NCBI RefSeq assembly: GCF_900103665.1 | Contig: NZ_FNGY01000004.1 | Location: forward strand, 372,001-436,000 | Length of the DNA: 64,000 bases | Source of the DNA: Pedobacter steynii | GTDB taxonomy: Bacteria; Bacteroidota; Bacteroidia; Sphingobacteriales; Sphingobacteriaceae | Reading direction: 5' to 3' | In this document: positions 8,320 through 17,151 of the stretch, one piece after another | Position numbering within the stretch: position 1 is the stretch's first letter | Layout: each line of letters begins with the position of its first letter | Notes under the pieces: generated by a model | Database searches by the model: none | Seen by the model: the letters and a program-made list of their open reading frames with translations, nothing else | What the model was told of the DNA's origin: nothing | Made by a program: the position numbers and the translations under genes

Positions 8320-11300
8320 TTAAAGAGAGATATTGACACCGAAATTGAAAGACTTCATTATAGGGTAATTAAAGCCATTGTCTAATTCAGGATCGAAATA
8401 TTTCTTATTGAACTTACTGATTACAAACAAATTGGAACCGCTGAAGTAAAACTTCAAACCATTAATCCCCATTTTATTCGTAATACCTGAAGGGATTGAA
8501 TACCCAACATTCAACATCCGCAGTCGTAAAAAATCAGCATTCTTCAGCCAAAAAGTACTTTCTGTATTGGTTGCGTTTCGGGTACCATCGTTTGCAGAAT
8601 AACGGATAGGCAATGTGGCATTTGGGTTTTCAGGAGTCCATGCATCATAAGCCCATGGCCTCCACATGCGGTTCCATTCCACATTTCCATCTATCAGGTT
8701 ATTCACATATTTATAATTGTGCAACCTGCCCGCAAAACTGACATCAAGGCTAAATCCTTTCCATTCCAATCCAAAGTTCAGGCCCAATGAAATGGGATCA
8801 TTATTTTTCCTGATGATGGTTTTATCCCAGTCATCTACAATACCATCTGGTATGCCATCTTTACCGCTCAAATCCGCATAGGTTAACTGACCCAGGGCAG
8901 GTGCGATACCCCGAAATTTATATTTCGGATTGGCAGCAATAAAGGCATCCAGATCAGTCTTGGTCCTAAGCATGCCTGTCTGTACATAGCCAACGACCTT
9001 TGATGCGTAACGGTTGATATCAATATCCGATGGATAAGTCACATTTTTATCCCTGACAAGCGGAGTTCCGGCAGCAAAACTGGCGTTCATATTGGCATAA
9101 TAATTCAACTTATGTATTTTGTTCCTGTAGCCAAATGAAAACTCAACACCTTCCGATTTATAGACACCATAGTTTGATGTTGGCAGCTTACGACTAAAAG
9201 TTGGCGGCACCTGAGCAACCCTTTCCACAAGAATATCATAAGTCTTTACGCTGAAATACTCCGCGCTCGCATTAAAATGCTTTAAGAAATTCACATCAAC
9301 ACCGACATCATAATTATCCGATTTTTCCCAGGTGATATCAGGGTTAACCATCGCGCCATAGCCAACACCAACATTATTGACAGGAGAAGTACCGAAAAAT
9401 GCAGAGCTGCCGTTTTCGTAGCTTTGCTGATACTGCCATCCTTTAATATTATCCGCACTGGTCGTACCGGCAGAAGCCCGAAGTTTCAGCATTTCAATTC
9501 CTTTTACGTTACTGAAGAAGCCTTCACGCGATATTACCCAACCCAAAGAAGCCGAAGGAAAGAATCCCCAGCGTTTATTGGCAGAGAATTTATACGATCC
9601 ATCATAACGGAAGGTAAAACTCGCCAGGTATTTGCTGCTGTAATCGTAGAAAAACTGTCCGACATATGATTTTCGTCCGGTAGTTTGTTCTGTAGTCCGT
9701 TCCTGATCACCGTCGACATAAGAATCGGCACGGTCACCACTGGTGGCCCACCATTGATCTGTATAATAAACAGGAAATTTTTCCCGGCCTGCACCAAAAC
9801 CACCACGCTTATTTTCGGCTTTTTCATAAGTAACCCATCCCTGTACGTGGTGTTTATCTGCGAAAGTCCGATCATAGTTCAACTGAAAATTCAATTGCGC
9901 ATCATCATTCCACCTATAGCTTTCTTCAAGATATTCAGAATTATGTCCTGATGGTCTGATTGATAACATATCAGATTCTTTGGTACTGATCTGTTTAGGA
10001 CTGCCTAAAGTTTTCATTACCCACAAATTATAACGCTTAAAGTAACGCTTGCTACGGTCGTTGTTAAATGCCCTGATATACTGAGCAGAAGCGCTAAGCC
10101 CCTCGATCAAAGGAATTTTATAAGTTCCTTTCAGGTTAATGACCGGTTTTAATTGGTTATTCTTTGAATAACCCCCATCACCTCTCATTTCTGCACCTAA
10201 GTTATGCCAGTCAAAAACAATAGGATTGCCTGCATCGGTCCATACAGGTTGATACGGCTGTCTCAATAGTTCTGCGCGGTAATCATCGGCTTCATTATTT
10301 CCCGGAGGCCTGTGAGTCGAATTATTGTTGGCGGTAACCCCGGCAAATAAGGTTAGATTTTTCGTCAGATCAGCGGTAAGGTTAAGTCGGAAATTGTATT
10401 TATCAAAAGAAGTGTTTTTCTGGAAAGCATTCTGCTTTACATAAGAACCACCAACAAAATAACTCAGCTTTTCCGAACCTCCTGATGCATTCAGGTTGTG
10501 TGTCGTAATGGAAGGATCCTGCCAAATGTAATCTATAATGTCATATCCCCAACCGTTGTTTATATTTTTAAAGTAGTCAAAATCAGACTGGGTCCAAACA
10601 TCGCTTGCATTAGGGTTGATCCGGTTAAAAATTTGTCCGGTTTCGATTGCACTCGTTCTTTCTGCATTTTTCCCTCTCTTATCAAACCCGGTATTAAACG
10701 AATAATTGATCTGGGCTTTCTGATTTCTTTCACCGCGCCTGGTCGTTACCAAAATTACTCCCCCGGAAGCGCGTGCACCATAAGCAGCTGTGGCAGCAGC
10801 ATCTTTTAATGCCGTAATCTTGTCGATATCATTAGGGCTAAGGTTATTAAAATCGGCGGCATTGTCGGTCACCATACCATCGATAACATACAAAACATTT
10901 TGATCGTTAAAAGAGGATTTTGCCCGAATTTGAATGCTGGGTGCTGTCCCTGCACGACCTGCAGGGGTACCTACCCTTACACCCGCCATCTGACCGGCCA
11001 GTAAGTTTCCTAATGTTGTTGTCGGAGAATTTCTGCGGGTATCATCCAATGTAATCGTGGAGACCGAACCGGTAATCAACTCCTTTCTCCGGCTTCCATA
11101 ACCAATGGTTACTTCTTCGAGACTAAAAACAGAAGGTTCAAGTTCGATCGTCATCCCAACACTGGCCTTTACAGTCTGGCTTGCATAACCGAGCATAGAA
11201 ATGGTCAGTAAATGACCTTTGGTCGCGGAAATTTCAAATTTCCCTGCTGCATTACTGATTGCTTTTCCTGAACCGCCCTGGGCGACAATAGTTGCGCCAG

Positions 11301-11436
11301 GAAGTGGGGTTTTGTCCTTTCCGTCAAGAATGGTCCCGGAGAACCTTTCCTGTGCCAGGACCTGGTAAGGCTGAGTGAGGAGCCAGATCATAGCCAGCAA
11401 GCTCAGTGGCATTTTTAGTACACGTTTCATCATCAT
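8320..11436 (-). CDS. SusC/RagA-family TonB-dependent outer-membrane transporter
   Basis: 1038 aa. There is a signal peptide to about residue 28, then a carboxypeptidase-regulatory-like domain (about 32-110; FSGTILDGKDKTPLPGATI). The plug domain carries the SusC signature (YVIDGMVTDN, LKDAAATAAYGARASGGVILVTT), and a long C-terminal beta-barrel ends in a typical aromatic-rich strand (FNFGVNISL). It imports oligosaccharides captured by SusD using the TonB/proton-motive-force system. There is no STN domain, so regulation is probably not through FecR. The divergent AraC gene and the 34-base element 102 bases upstream suggest AraC control. Three consecutive ATG codons at the start leave a one- or two-residue ambiguity. 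Confidence 0.97.
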   Translation of the reverse strand: MMMKRVLKMPLSLLAMIWLLTQPYQVLAQERFSGTILDGKDKTPLPGATIVAQGGSGKAISNAAGKFEISATKGHLLTISMLGYASQTVKASVGMTIELEPSVFSLEEVTIGYGSRRKELITGSVSTITLDDTRRNSPTTTLGNLLAGQMAGVRVGTPAGRAGTAPSIQIRAKSSFNDQNVLYVIDGMVTDNAADFNNLSPNDIDKITALKDAAATAAYGARASGGVILVTTRRGERNQKAQINYSFNTGFDKRGKNAERTSAIETGQIFNRINPNASDVWTQSDFDYFKNINNGWGYDIIDYIWQDPSITTHNLNASGGSEKLSYFVGGSYVKQNAFQKNTSFDKYNFRLNLTADLTKNLTLFAGVTANNNSTHRPPGNNEADDYRAELLRQPYQPVWTDAGNPIVFDWHNLGAEMRGDGGYSKNNQLKPVINLKGTYKIPLIEGLSASAQYIRAFNNDRSKRYFKRYNLWVMKTLGSPKQISTKESDMLSIRPSGHNSEYLEESYRWNDDAQLNFQLNYDRTFADKHHVQGWVTYEKAENKRGGFGAGREKFPVYYTDQWWATSGDRADSYVDGDQERTTEQTTGRKSYVGQFFYDYSSKYLASFTFRYDGSYKFSANKRWGFFPSASLGWVISREGFFSNVKGIEMLKLRASAGTTSADNIKGWQYQQSYENGSSAFFGTSPVNNVGVGYGAMVNPDITWEKSDNYDVGVDVNFLKHFNASAEYFSVKTYDILVERVAQVPPTFSRKLPTSNYGVYKSEGVEFSFGYRNKIHKLNYYANMNASFAAGTPLVRDKNVTYPSDIDINRYASKVVGYVQTGMLRTKTDLDAFIAANPKYKFRGIAPALGQLTYADLSGKDGIPDGIVDDWDKTIIRKNNDPISLGLNFGLEWKGFSLDVSFAGRLHNYKYVNNLIDGNVEWNRMWRPWAYDAWTPENPNATLPIRYSANDGTRNATNTESTFWLKNADFLRLRMLNVGYSIPSGITNKMGINGLKFYFSGSNLFVISKFNKKYFDPELDNGFNYPIMKSFNFGVNISL

Positions 11437-11538
11437 AAGTTTATTATTTGGGTTTTTAGATTTCGTGTCTATCCTAAATGCTGCAATAGATTAAACACTT
11501 ATTCAATAAATCTCAGGAGAATATGAGGGACCAACCAC

Positions 11539-11572
11539 CGTTAATTTGACAGTTTATCATGCTTTTTTTGCT
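11539..11572 (+). promoter_or_regulatory. 34-base element, copy 1 (upstream of susC)
   Basis: It matches copy 2 at 27 of 34 positions, including TTTGAC, an eight-base spacer, then ATGCTTTTTTTGCT. Its near edge lies 102 bases before the susC start codon. It is likely an activator site for susCD. Confidence 0.6.
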
Positions 11573-11804
11573 GTATTAGCCTTAAACAAATGGCTGATTT
11601 AAAGAAGAGGCACTGAATTTCTTTCTATAACATAGGAATACACCTCAGGTGCGCAAAAAAGGATTAAACATCGTAAATTCTACTGCTGCTCATGTTTTCT
11701 TATCACAATCGCAATAAAATAGACTATTTATGTAAAAAACCATCGTATTTCTTTTTCGAAGAGGCACCGGGCTCAACTAATGCAAAACACAATAGAACAG
11801 CAAC

Positions 11805-11838
11805 TGCTATTTTGACCATTTACGATGCTTTTTTTGCT
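11805..11838 (+). promoter_or_regulatory. 34-base element, copy 2 (between susC and araC, nearer araC)
   Basis: This is the reference copy used for alignment: TTTTGAC, eight bases, ATGCTTTTTTTGCT. It ends 124 bases before the araC start codon, but is oriented like copy 1. It could serve araC autoregulation or act as a distal site for susC through looping. Confidence 0.6.
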
Positions 11839-11915
11839 CAATTCACCTTAAATAACAAGTTTATTTGTATGGAAAACCTGAGATGTTTTCGTAACTTTAA
11901 TTCGAACTCTGAGCG

Positions 11916-11940
11916 ATAAATACATAGGGGATGTATTTAT
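11916..11940. promoter_or_regulatory. 10-base inverted repeat just upstream of araC
   Basis: Perfect arms 11916-11925 and 11931-11940 are separated by AGGGG and end 22 bases before the araC start. It could be an operator or a hairpin in the araC leader. Confidence 0.4.
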
Positions 11941-11962
11941 TCTAATTCTGATTTTATTTAAA

Positions 11963-12829
11963 ATGCAGTATATATACGAGAACTTTACGTTTCCACCCGA
12001 TCAGTCTTTTACGGTCAGGTCGGAAATCCTGGAAATAAAGAAGTACACTTCTTTAAAATCACACATCAATTTTGAAATTGTACTACTGGAAAATTGTTGT
12101 GGGAAGCGTTTTGTCGGAGATCATATTCAGGATTTTGAAGGAACTGAACTGATCTTACTTGGAAGTTATTTACCGCATTGCTGGCAATATTACAATGCCA
12201 TAGATGAGCAGATCAATCCCCAGGCAATTGTGGTTCATTTTTTTCCGGATTTTCTGGGTAAGGAATTATTGGATAAACCAGAAGCCCAGCACCTGCATCA
12301 TCTTTTTACAAATGCAGCAAAGGGAATTCAGTTTTCAGGAGCCACAGTAACCAGGGCAAGAAGTATCCTTCATCAAATGCTTTTTGAAACCGGGCTCTCC
12401 CGCGTAGCCTTAATGCTCCAGCTATTAGACCTCCTTGCCCAATCAGACACTTACCGGACCCTGTCCTCCCCTTCTTTTAACATCATAGAGAATTCCGCGG
12501 AAGCCAACAAAATAAACCGGGTATTTGACTACATCTTCAAAAACTTTACCGAGGACATTTCACTGCATGATGTGGCGGCCATCATCCCAATGTCTACTGC
12601 AGCTTTCTGTAGGTTTTTCAAGTTGAAGACCAACAGGACACTGGTAGATTTTATCAAGGAAATCCGGGTTGGACATGCCGCCAAATTACTCATGGAAGGC
12701 AACCACAATGTAACAGAAACCTGTTACAAAAGCGGTTACAATAACATCTCCAATTTCAACAAGCACTTTAAGGAAGTAAAGGGTTTGTCGCCCAGAGATT
12801 TTATTAAGCAATATAAAAACTCGGCTTAA
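11963..12829 (+). CDS. AraC-family transcriptional regulator
   Basis: 288 aa, no signal peptide, predicted cytoplasmic. The N-terminal half (residues about 10-150) looks like the cupin-type sensor domain of AraC proteins. The C-terminal 100 residues hold two helix-turn-helix units (DISLHDVAAIIPMSTAAFCRF, then VTETCYKSGYNNISNFNKHF and GLSPRDFIKQY), which match the AraC signature well. It is divergent from susC across a 526-base region with repeated sites. It is the only transcription factor in the locus, so it probably activates susCD and the two enzyme operons in response to a released sugar. Ligand unknown. Confidence 0.92.
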   Translation: MQYIYENFTFPPDQSFTVRSEILEIKKYTSLKSHINFEIVLLENCCGKRFVGDHIQDFEGTELILLGSYLPHCWQYYNAIDEQINPQAIVVHFFPDFLGKELLDKPEAQHLHHLFTNAAKGIQFSGATVTRARSILHQMLFETGLSRVALMLQLLDLLAQSDTYRTLSSPSFNIIENSAEANKINRVFDYIFKNFTEDISLHDVAAIIPMSTAAFCRFFKLKTNRTLVDFIKEIRVGHAAKLLMEGNHNVTETCYKSGYNNISNFNKHFKEVKGLSPRDFIKQYKNSA

Positions 12830-12832
12830 GCC

Positions 12833-13288
12833 TTAGTTACTGAATTCGTAAAAGGGAGTCACCTCTACCCATTTCTGATCTTTTGCAGTGCCGGTAACTC
12901 CTTTCTGATACCCATTCATCAGGACATTCCATTCCGCGCAACGCGGACTATAAGATTCTGCCAGCTTCCCCATCTTATTCAAATCGGCATCCCGGGGAAC
13001 CCTGATCTTCATGACAATAAGGTCATTGAAACGGTAAAGTGTAATGTTTTTATAGCCCGCTTTTTTAAAGCCCTGCTCTACTTCCGGCCATATTTTTTTA
13101 TGGTAAGCCAGGTATTCCTCCATCTTTTTACCGTTATCTATAGTATTGACTACAAATATTTTTTCTACAAATTCATTTTCTTTCTGCCCGCAATTGTCCC
13201 GGTAAAGAACCTTCCCTACCACAAAACATACTATAAGCGCACAGAAAAAGACGATCAGTGTTAACTTCAAAAATGTGTTACTTTTCAT
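12833..13288 (-). CDS. L-rhamnose mutarotase-like (DUF718) protein with an N-terminal membrane anchor
   Basis: 151 aa. Residues about 8-28 form a single hydrophobic segment preceded by lysines, so the protein is probably anchored and faces the periplasm. Residues about 42-150 match the RhaM/FucM-type dimeric alpha-beta barrel: YLAYHKKIWPEV carries the Tyr and His that act in anomer interconversion, and the C-terminal CAEWNVLMNGYQ matches the conserved Trp region. Mutarotases of this group interconvert alpha and beta pyranose forms of 6-deoxy sugars. The usual enzyme is about 105 aa and cytoplasmic, so the anchor is unusual. It is convergent with araC (3-base gap) and lies 197 bases after the symporter gene. 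It suggests L-rhamnose, L-fucose or a relative as the released sugar. Confidence 0.75.
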   Translation of the reverse strand: MKSNTFLKLTLIVFFCALIVCFVVGKVLYRDNCGQKENEFVEKIFVVNTIDNGKKMEEYLAYHKKIWPEVEQGFKKAGYKNITLYRFNDLIVMKIRVPRDADLNKMGKLAESYSPRCAEWNVLMNGYQKGVTGTAKDQKWVEVTPFYEFSN

Positions 13289-13317
13289 TGGAATATATTT
13301 GTTTTTTTTCGTGTTAT

Positions 13318-13350
13318 TTATTGATTTTTTTCGATCGTTTTATTGATTTT
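13318..13350. repeat. Pair of 11-base direct repeats, 22 bases apart
   Basis: TTATTGATTTT occurs at 13318-13328 and 13340-13350, about two helical turns apart, in front of the mutarotase gene. It could be a paired operator for that gene, though AT-rich DNA makes chance possible. Confidence 0.3.
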
Positions 13351-13411
13351 CAATGGTTCTCAAGAGTTCGCAAGCTCAGTTCAATGGTTCTCAAGAGCTC
13401 GTAAACTCGGT
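13350..13411. repeat. 31-base tandem repeat, two full copies plus a partial third
   Basis: Units 13350-13380 and 13381-13411 both begin TCAATGGTTCTCAAGAG and differ at only a few positions. A third copy begins TTAATGGTTATGAAG. The repeat sits between the symporter and mutarotase genes. No reading frame uses it. Confidence 0.75.
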
Positions 13412-13428
13412 TTAATGGTTATGAAGTG

Positions 13429-13469
13429 ATCATGATCTCATTTCTTGATGTGATCTGTAAGATCATGAT
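13429..13469. repeat. 10-base inverted repeat downstream of the symporter gene
   Basis: ATCATGATCT at 13429-13438 pairs with AGATCATGAT at 13460-13469 across a 21-base loop. It lies 17 bases after the symporter stop codon. It is AT-rich without a T tract, so it is a weak terminator candidate or a protein site. Confidence 0.4.
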
Positions 13470-13485
13470 GGTTTCATAAGTGTAT

Positions 13486-15045
13486 TTAATTAAAAAGAAT
13501 ATAGATCAGTACCATAACCGACGCCAGGCCCAGCCATATCAGCCAAATCGACCTGGAATTGTCTACTACCACCGCCTTTGTTTCCAGCAATGAAGGGATC
13601 ACCGGCTTTATCCGGGGTTTTGTCAATAATGTGCTGATTACAATTACGATGCCCAGGGCTACGAATATATAGAAGGAAAGCAATAGAAAATGAGGCCAGT
13701 ATCCCTTGTAAGGGTAGTTTAATACATGACAGGCGCCCAAGATCAAACAAATCATTCCTCCCCCATAAAGTACGATTTCGACCGAAATGCTGTTCACGCG
13801 CTTCCAGATAATGCCCGCAAGGAAAACCACAGATAGCGGAGGTGCAAGTATAGAAACCAGCCCCTGACTCAGCTCAAAAAAGTCTTTTCCTGAATAAGAG
13901 AAAAGCAGGGAAATCCCTACCCCCAATACTGCTGCAACGACAGTAATCCACCTTCCCATTTTCACCTGCTGCTGCTGATTTAGTGGTCTGACTTGCGTGA
14001 CCACATCTAAAGTAAAGACCGTACAGAAAGCGTTTAAACTCGAGGACACGGTATCAATCAATGAGGCAATCAGTGCGGCCACACTTAAGCCAAGTAAACC
14101 ATGAGGCATCAGGTTTTTAACCATCGTGATGTAAGCACTGTCGGGCTGCGCGGTATCTTTAAATAAAACATAACACATAATCCCCGGAAGAATGAAGATT
14201 AAGGGCATGATAATTTTAAGAAGGGAAATGAATATTGCACCGTATTGTCCTTCTTTTAAATTCTCTGCCGCCAGTACTTTTTGTACAATCGTCTGATCCG
14301 CACACCAGTAATAGATGGCCACAACAGGATAGCCCAAAACAATAGCAATCCAGTTATATTCGGTATCCGATGTAGGAAGAAAAAGTTTCCAGTAAGAGGC
14401 GGGCGTCTGGCTCACCAACGTGTCTACGCTGCCAATTTTCTGAAGACCTAAAAAAGTAAGTACGATGGAAGATACGATGATGATCACCGATTGGAAAACA
14501 CCAGTCCGGACAACCGCTTTTAAACCGCCGACAGCAGTAAAGCTAGTGGCGATAAGGGCAATGACGACAATGGCTGTCAGCAATGAACAGCCAAATATCC
14601 CGGAAATTAATAAGCCACCGGCATATAAGGCACTTCCTAACCAAACTACCAGTATGGAGATTAAGCTGTAAATGACCAGAAAGTTATAAGACCGTTTTCC
14701 AAAGCGGATCAGCAAAAATTGTGGAATGGTACTGATTTTGGTTTTCAGGTAATAGGGCAGGAAAATCATAGACAACAACATCAGAAATATCCAGGCCAGC
14801 AATTCAAAATTACTACCAACTATCCCATGGGAAAACCCTATCCCTGCAAAACCAATTAACATCATCGGCCCGGCATTGGCACTAAATATAGAAAAACCGA
14901 TCTGCCACCATTTAAGGGTTCTTCCACCGAGAAAAATATCCTGCTGGCTTTTCTCTTTTCTGTTCAGGTAAAATCCAACAAAGAACAAAACCGAGATGTA
15001 ACATCCCAGGACTAAATAATCGGCTTGATTAAACGATAAATTCAA
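13486..15045 (-). CDS. Sodium:solute symporter (SSS family) sugar transporter
   Basis: 519 aa with about 13-14 hydrophobic segments through its length. Features include an N-terminal YLVLGCYISVLFFVGFYLNRKEKSQQDIFLGGR motif region, GGLKAVVRTGVFQ and a long hydrophobic C-terminus, all typical of the SSS family near SGLT-like and uronate/sugar members. It would import a monosaccharide across the inner membrane with sodium. It is the last gene of the leftward operon that also encodes the unknown secreted protein, aldo/keto reductase and enolase-type enzyme (15-base gap to the last). Its likely cargo is therefore the sugar those enzymes oxidise. Substrate not determinable here. Confidence 0.92.
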   Translation of the reverse strand: MNLSFNQADYLVLGCYISVLFFVGFYLNRKEKSQQDIFLGGRTLKWWQIGFSIFSANAGPMMLIGFAGIGFSHGIVGSNFELLAWIFLMLLSMIFLPYYLKTKISTIPQFLLIRFGKRSYNFLVIYSLISILVVWLGSALYAGGLLISGIFGCSLLTAIVVIALIATSFTAVGGLKAVVRTGVFQSVIIIVSSIVLTFLGLQKIGSVDTLVSQTPASYWKLFLPTSDTEYNWIAIVLGYPVVAIYYWCADQTIVQKVLAAENLKEGQYGAIFISLLKIIMPLIFILPGIMCYVLFKDTAQPDSAYITMVKNLMPHGLLGLSVAALIASLIDTVSSSLNAFCTVFTLDVVTQVRPLNQQQQVKMGRWITVVAAVLGVGISLLFSYSGKDFFELSQGLVSILAPPLSVVFLAGIIWKRVNSISVEIVLYGGGMICLILGACHVLNYPYKGYWPHFLLLSFYIFVALGIVIVISTLLTKPRIKPVIPSLLETKAVVVDNSRSIWLIWLGLASVMVLIYILFN

Positions 15046-15060
15046 AATATATTTGGTTAA

Positions 15061-16233
15061 TTACATCGATACAACAGGATTGTACTTACGGACATTTTGC
15101 TTTTCCCATACCCTTTCCCGAATGATCTTATTTTCTTTATAACAATATTCCCAATCTATCCTTACGGGAAATCCTTCTGTTTCCGGCAGAATAAATTTTC
15201 CGTCTTTCCATATTGGAGACACTAAAAAATACTGTCCCAGACCATCCATGATGGAATAGAGATATTCGACCATACTGCTCTCTTCAGCAGAAGCCATAAG
15301 CGCGGTTGAATATAAGGAATATCCACCGGAAGAGAACTGTATTTTATTCCGCTCGCAAAGGTCCCTGACCTCCATCCATTCCTTTACCCCACCTATCTGT
15401 GTTGGAACCGGTTGGAGGTGACTCACCCCACAGTTGACCAGCGTAGGAAAAATTTTAGCCGTGCGTTCCGATTCACCATAGGCTACGCTAACAGATACCC
15501 GCTGGCAAAGTTTCTCGATCTGCTCGTAAGCAGCGGAGTGTACCGGTTCCTCCAGCCAGCAGAGCCCCTCTTCTCCAACACCATCTATAAACCGATAAAC
15601 GTCTTCACAAGACCAGATCTGATTGGCATCTACTGCCAGCTTCATTCTATTACCCAAGAACTGCTGTACAAATTTTACCCGGGCGATGTCTTCTTTAATT
15701 TTAGTCCCAAAATCCTTTCCGACTTTCATTTTATAACAGCTTGCTCCGGCATCCATGAACACCTGTAACTCCTGCTCTAATTCCGCATACGTGTAATTGG
15801 TCCCTCCTCCACTTCCATACATTTTCACTTCATTACGCTGGGAGCCTATATATCGGTACAAAGGCATATTTTTTCTTCTCGCCGCCAAATCATATAAGGC
15901 CATGTCAATCTGACCAAGCAAAGCTGCCGCCGTTCCCTTAAACCCCTCATTTCTGATAGACCAATACAATTTAGGATAAAAGTCCTTATAGGGGACAGAA
16001 TGACTATGGAACAGAATTGGAAATAAACAGGATTCCAGGATATTGATATAGGTATGATACACTGGTGCTTCTCCAATATTTCCATCTTCGTCCTCAATGG
16101 TAATGATCGAAATCCCGAAGTGCGGGAAAGGTCCCATAGTTGCGTCCTGAAAAGAAGTAACTGAAGGAACTTGCTCTAAAACCCGGATACGGATTTTTTG
16201 TATGTTAAAAATTTCGTTATCTATTTGATGCAT
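15061..16233 (-). CDS. Enolase-superfamily (mandelate racemase/muconate lactonizing type) sugar-acid dehydratase-like enzyme
   Basis: 390 aa, cytoplasmic. An N-terminal capping domain (about 1-140) precedes a barrel with the catalytic KxK pair in CYKMKVG (Lys168, Lys170). The metal ligands are in place: Asp202 (VDAN), Glu228 (LEEP) and Glu254 (GES). The His-Asp dyad of the mandelate racemase group looks absent: the Asp position before IGG reads VPTQIGG, and the His position after the next strand reads SSGGYS. The start overlaps the end of the aldo/keto reductase gene by 13 bases, implying translational coupling. In context it probably dehydrates the aldonate made from the reductase product, such as L-fuconate or a relative. 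Exact substrate is inference. Confidence 0.8.
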   Translation of the reverse strand: MHQIDNEIFNIQKIRIRVLEQVPSVTSFQDATMGPFPHFGISIITIEDEDGNIGEAPVYHTYINILESCLFPILFHSHSVPYKDFYPKLYWSIRNEGFKGTAAALLGQIDMALYDLAARRKNMPLYRYIGSQRNEVKMYGSGGGTNYTYAELEQELQVFMDAGASCYKMKVGKDFGTKIKEDIARVKFVQQFLGNRMKLAVDANQIWSCEDVYRFIDGVGEEGLCWLEEPVHSAAYEQIEKLCQRVSVSVAYGESERTAKIFPTLVNCGVSHLQPVPTQIGGVKEWMEVRDLCERNKIQFSSGGYSLYSTALMASAEESSMVEYLYSIMDGLGQYFLVSPIWKDGKFILPETEGFPVRIDWEYCYKENKIIRERVWEKQNVRKYNPVVSM

Positions 16234-17144
16234 TTATGTTTTGATGAGAGTGCCTGAAGGATGTTAAAATATAGCTCCGGAGGTAAAGCTCCGGTATTGA
16301 ATGCAGACAGCGTATCTGTAAGTTGTTGTGGGTTCGCTGCTCCAATAACGATTTTAACCGGATAAGGAAGACTAATCAGGAATCGATGGGCGAGAATGGG
16401 TAAGGGAATATTGTATTCTTGTGCAATTTCGTTTATTTTTTTGGCTTGTTCCACACTATCTAAGTTGAGCCAGTCGGGAGGAGATGCAGTAAACCCGGAA
16501 AAATTACAGCCCAGTAAACCCATATTAAGTGGACTGGCTGCATAATATTCTTTTCCACTTTCTATATAAAAGGGAACGGTGGTACCTAGCGCATCTATGC
16601 AACATGCATTGAGCTTATTGTATTCCATGACCACATCAAACAGCTGATCTTCGAGATAAGGCTCCAGGAACGCGGGTGCATTTCCTCCAAGACCTAATTT
16701 TCCGGTATATCCCTCATTTTTAAGATCCTGCATTTGCTGTAGGATCCGTTCTATTTCAGCTTCCGGAATGGCTGAGGGGTCGTGTAGAAAAAGTATATCG
16801 ACAGCAGATACACCAAGCGTCTGAAGACTGTTTTCCAGACTTTTTTTCATACCCTCCGGGCTGTAGTCATAATAAGCTTCAGTTGCCAGATGGCTTTTTA
16901 AACGCCCAACCTTGGTACTGATCAATGGTTTTTCGCCAGTCCATTGCTTCAATGCTGAGCCAACCATCTCTTCTGCATCTCCATAAGCAGGAGCAGTATC
17001 TATCGCTGAAATACCTTGATCTAAAGCAATCAAAATGGTTTCTACAGACGCTTCGGCCTCTACCCTGCCCCAGACACCGCCGAGTCCGGCTGTACCTAAC
17101 ACCAATCGATTTTTGATAGAGAATGTCATTTCCTGTTTTGTCAT
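16221..17144 (-). CDS. Aldo/keto reductase, L-fucose (D-threo-aldose 1-) dehydrogenase-like
   Basis: 307 aa, cytoplasmic. The aldo/keto reductase tetrad is complete: Asp49 and Tyr54 (DTAPAYG), Lys78 (STKVGRL) and His121 (LFLHDP). The combination of DTAPAYG, STKVGRL and YDYSPEGMKKSLENSL resembles D-threo-aldose 1-dehydrogenases, which oxidise L-fucose, L-galactose or D-arabinose to the 1,5-lactone with NAD(P). The gene starts 7 bases after the unknown secreted protein gene and overlaps the enolase-type gene. The pair fits a non-phosphorylating deoxyhexose route; a lactonase and later steps are not in the window. An internal ATG at codon 6 is an alternative start. Confidence 0.85.
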   Translation of the reverse strand: MTKQEMTFSIKNRLVLGTAGLGGVWGRVEAEASVETILIALDQGISAIDTAPAYGDAEEMVGSALKQWTGEKPLISTKVGRLKSHLATEAYYDYSPEGMKKSLENSLQTLGVSAVDILFLHDPSAIPEAEIERILQQMQDLKNEGYTGKLGLGGNAPAFLEPYLEDQLFDVVMEYNKLNACCIDALGTTVPFYIESGKEYYAASPLNMGLLGCNFSGFTASPPDWLNLDSVEQAKKINEIAQEYNIPLPILAHRFLISLPYPVKIVIGAANPQQLTDTLSAFNTGALPPELYFNILQALSSKHKCIK

Positions 17145-17151
17145 TTACAAT

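Larger units (their letters stand above)
11437..11962. promoter_or_regulatory. 526-base divergent control region between susC and araC
   Basis: I see no credible gene in this long AT-rich region. It holds two copies of the 34-base element (11539-11572 and 11805-11838), each followed by a short CCTTAAA tail, and a 10-base inverted repeat near the araC start. Sequences resembling the Bacteroidota -7 element (TAnnTTTG) occur only with mismatches, so I do not assign start sites. Confidence 0.7.

Noticed and set aside
12823..12832. GGCTTAAGCC palindrome at the end of araC as a terminator
   Set aside because: It has no loop or T tract and overlaps the stop codon, so it is more likely chance in coding sequence.
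13350..13411. Possible CRISPR-like array
   Set aside because: There are only two full 31-base units in direct contact, without unique spacers, and no cas gene is near.
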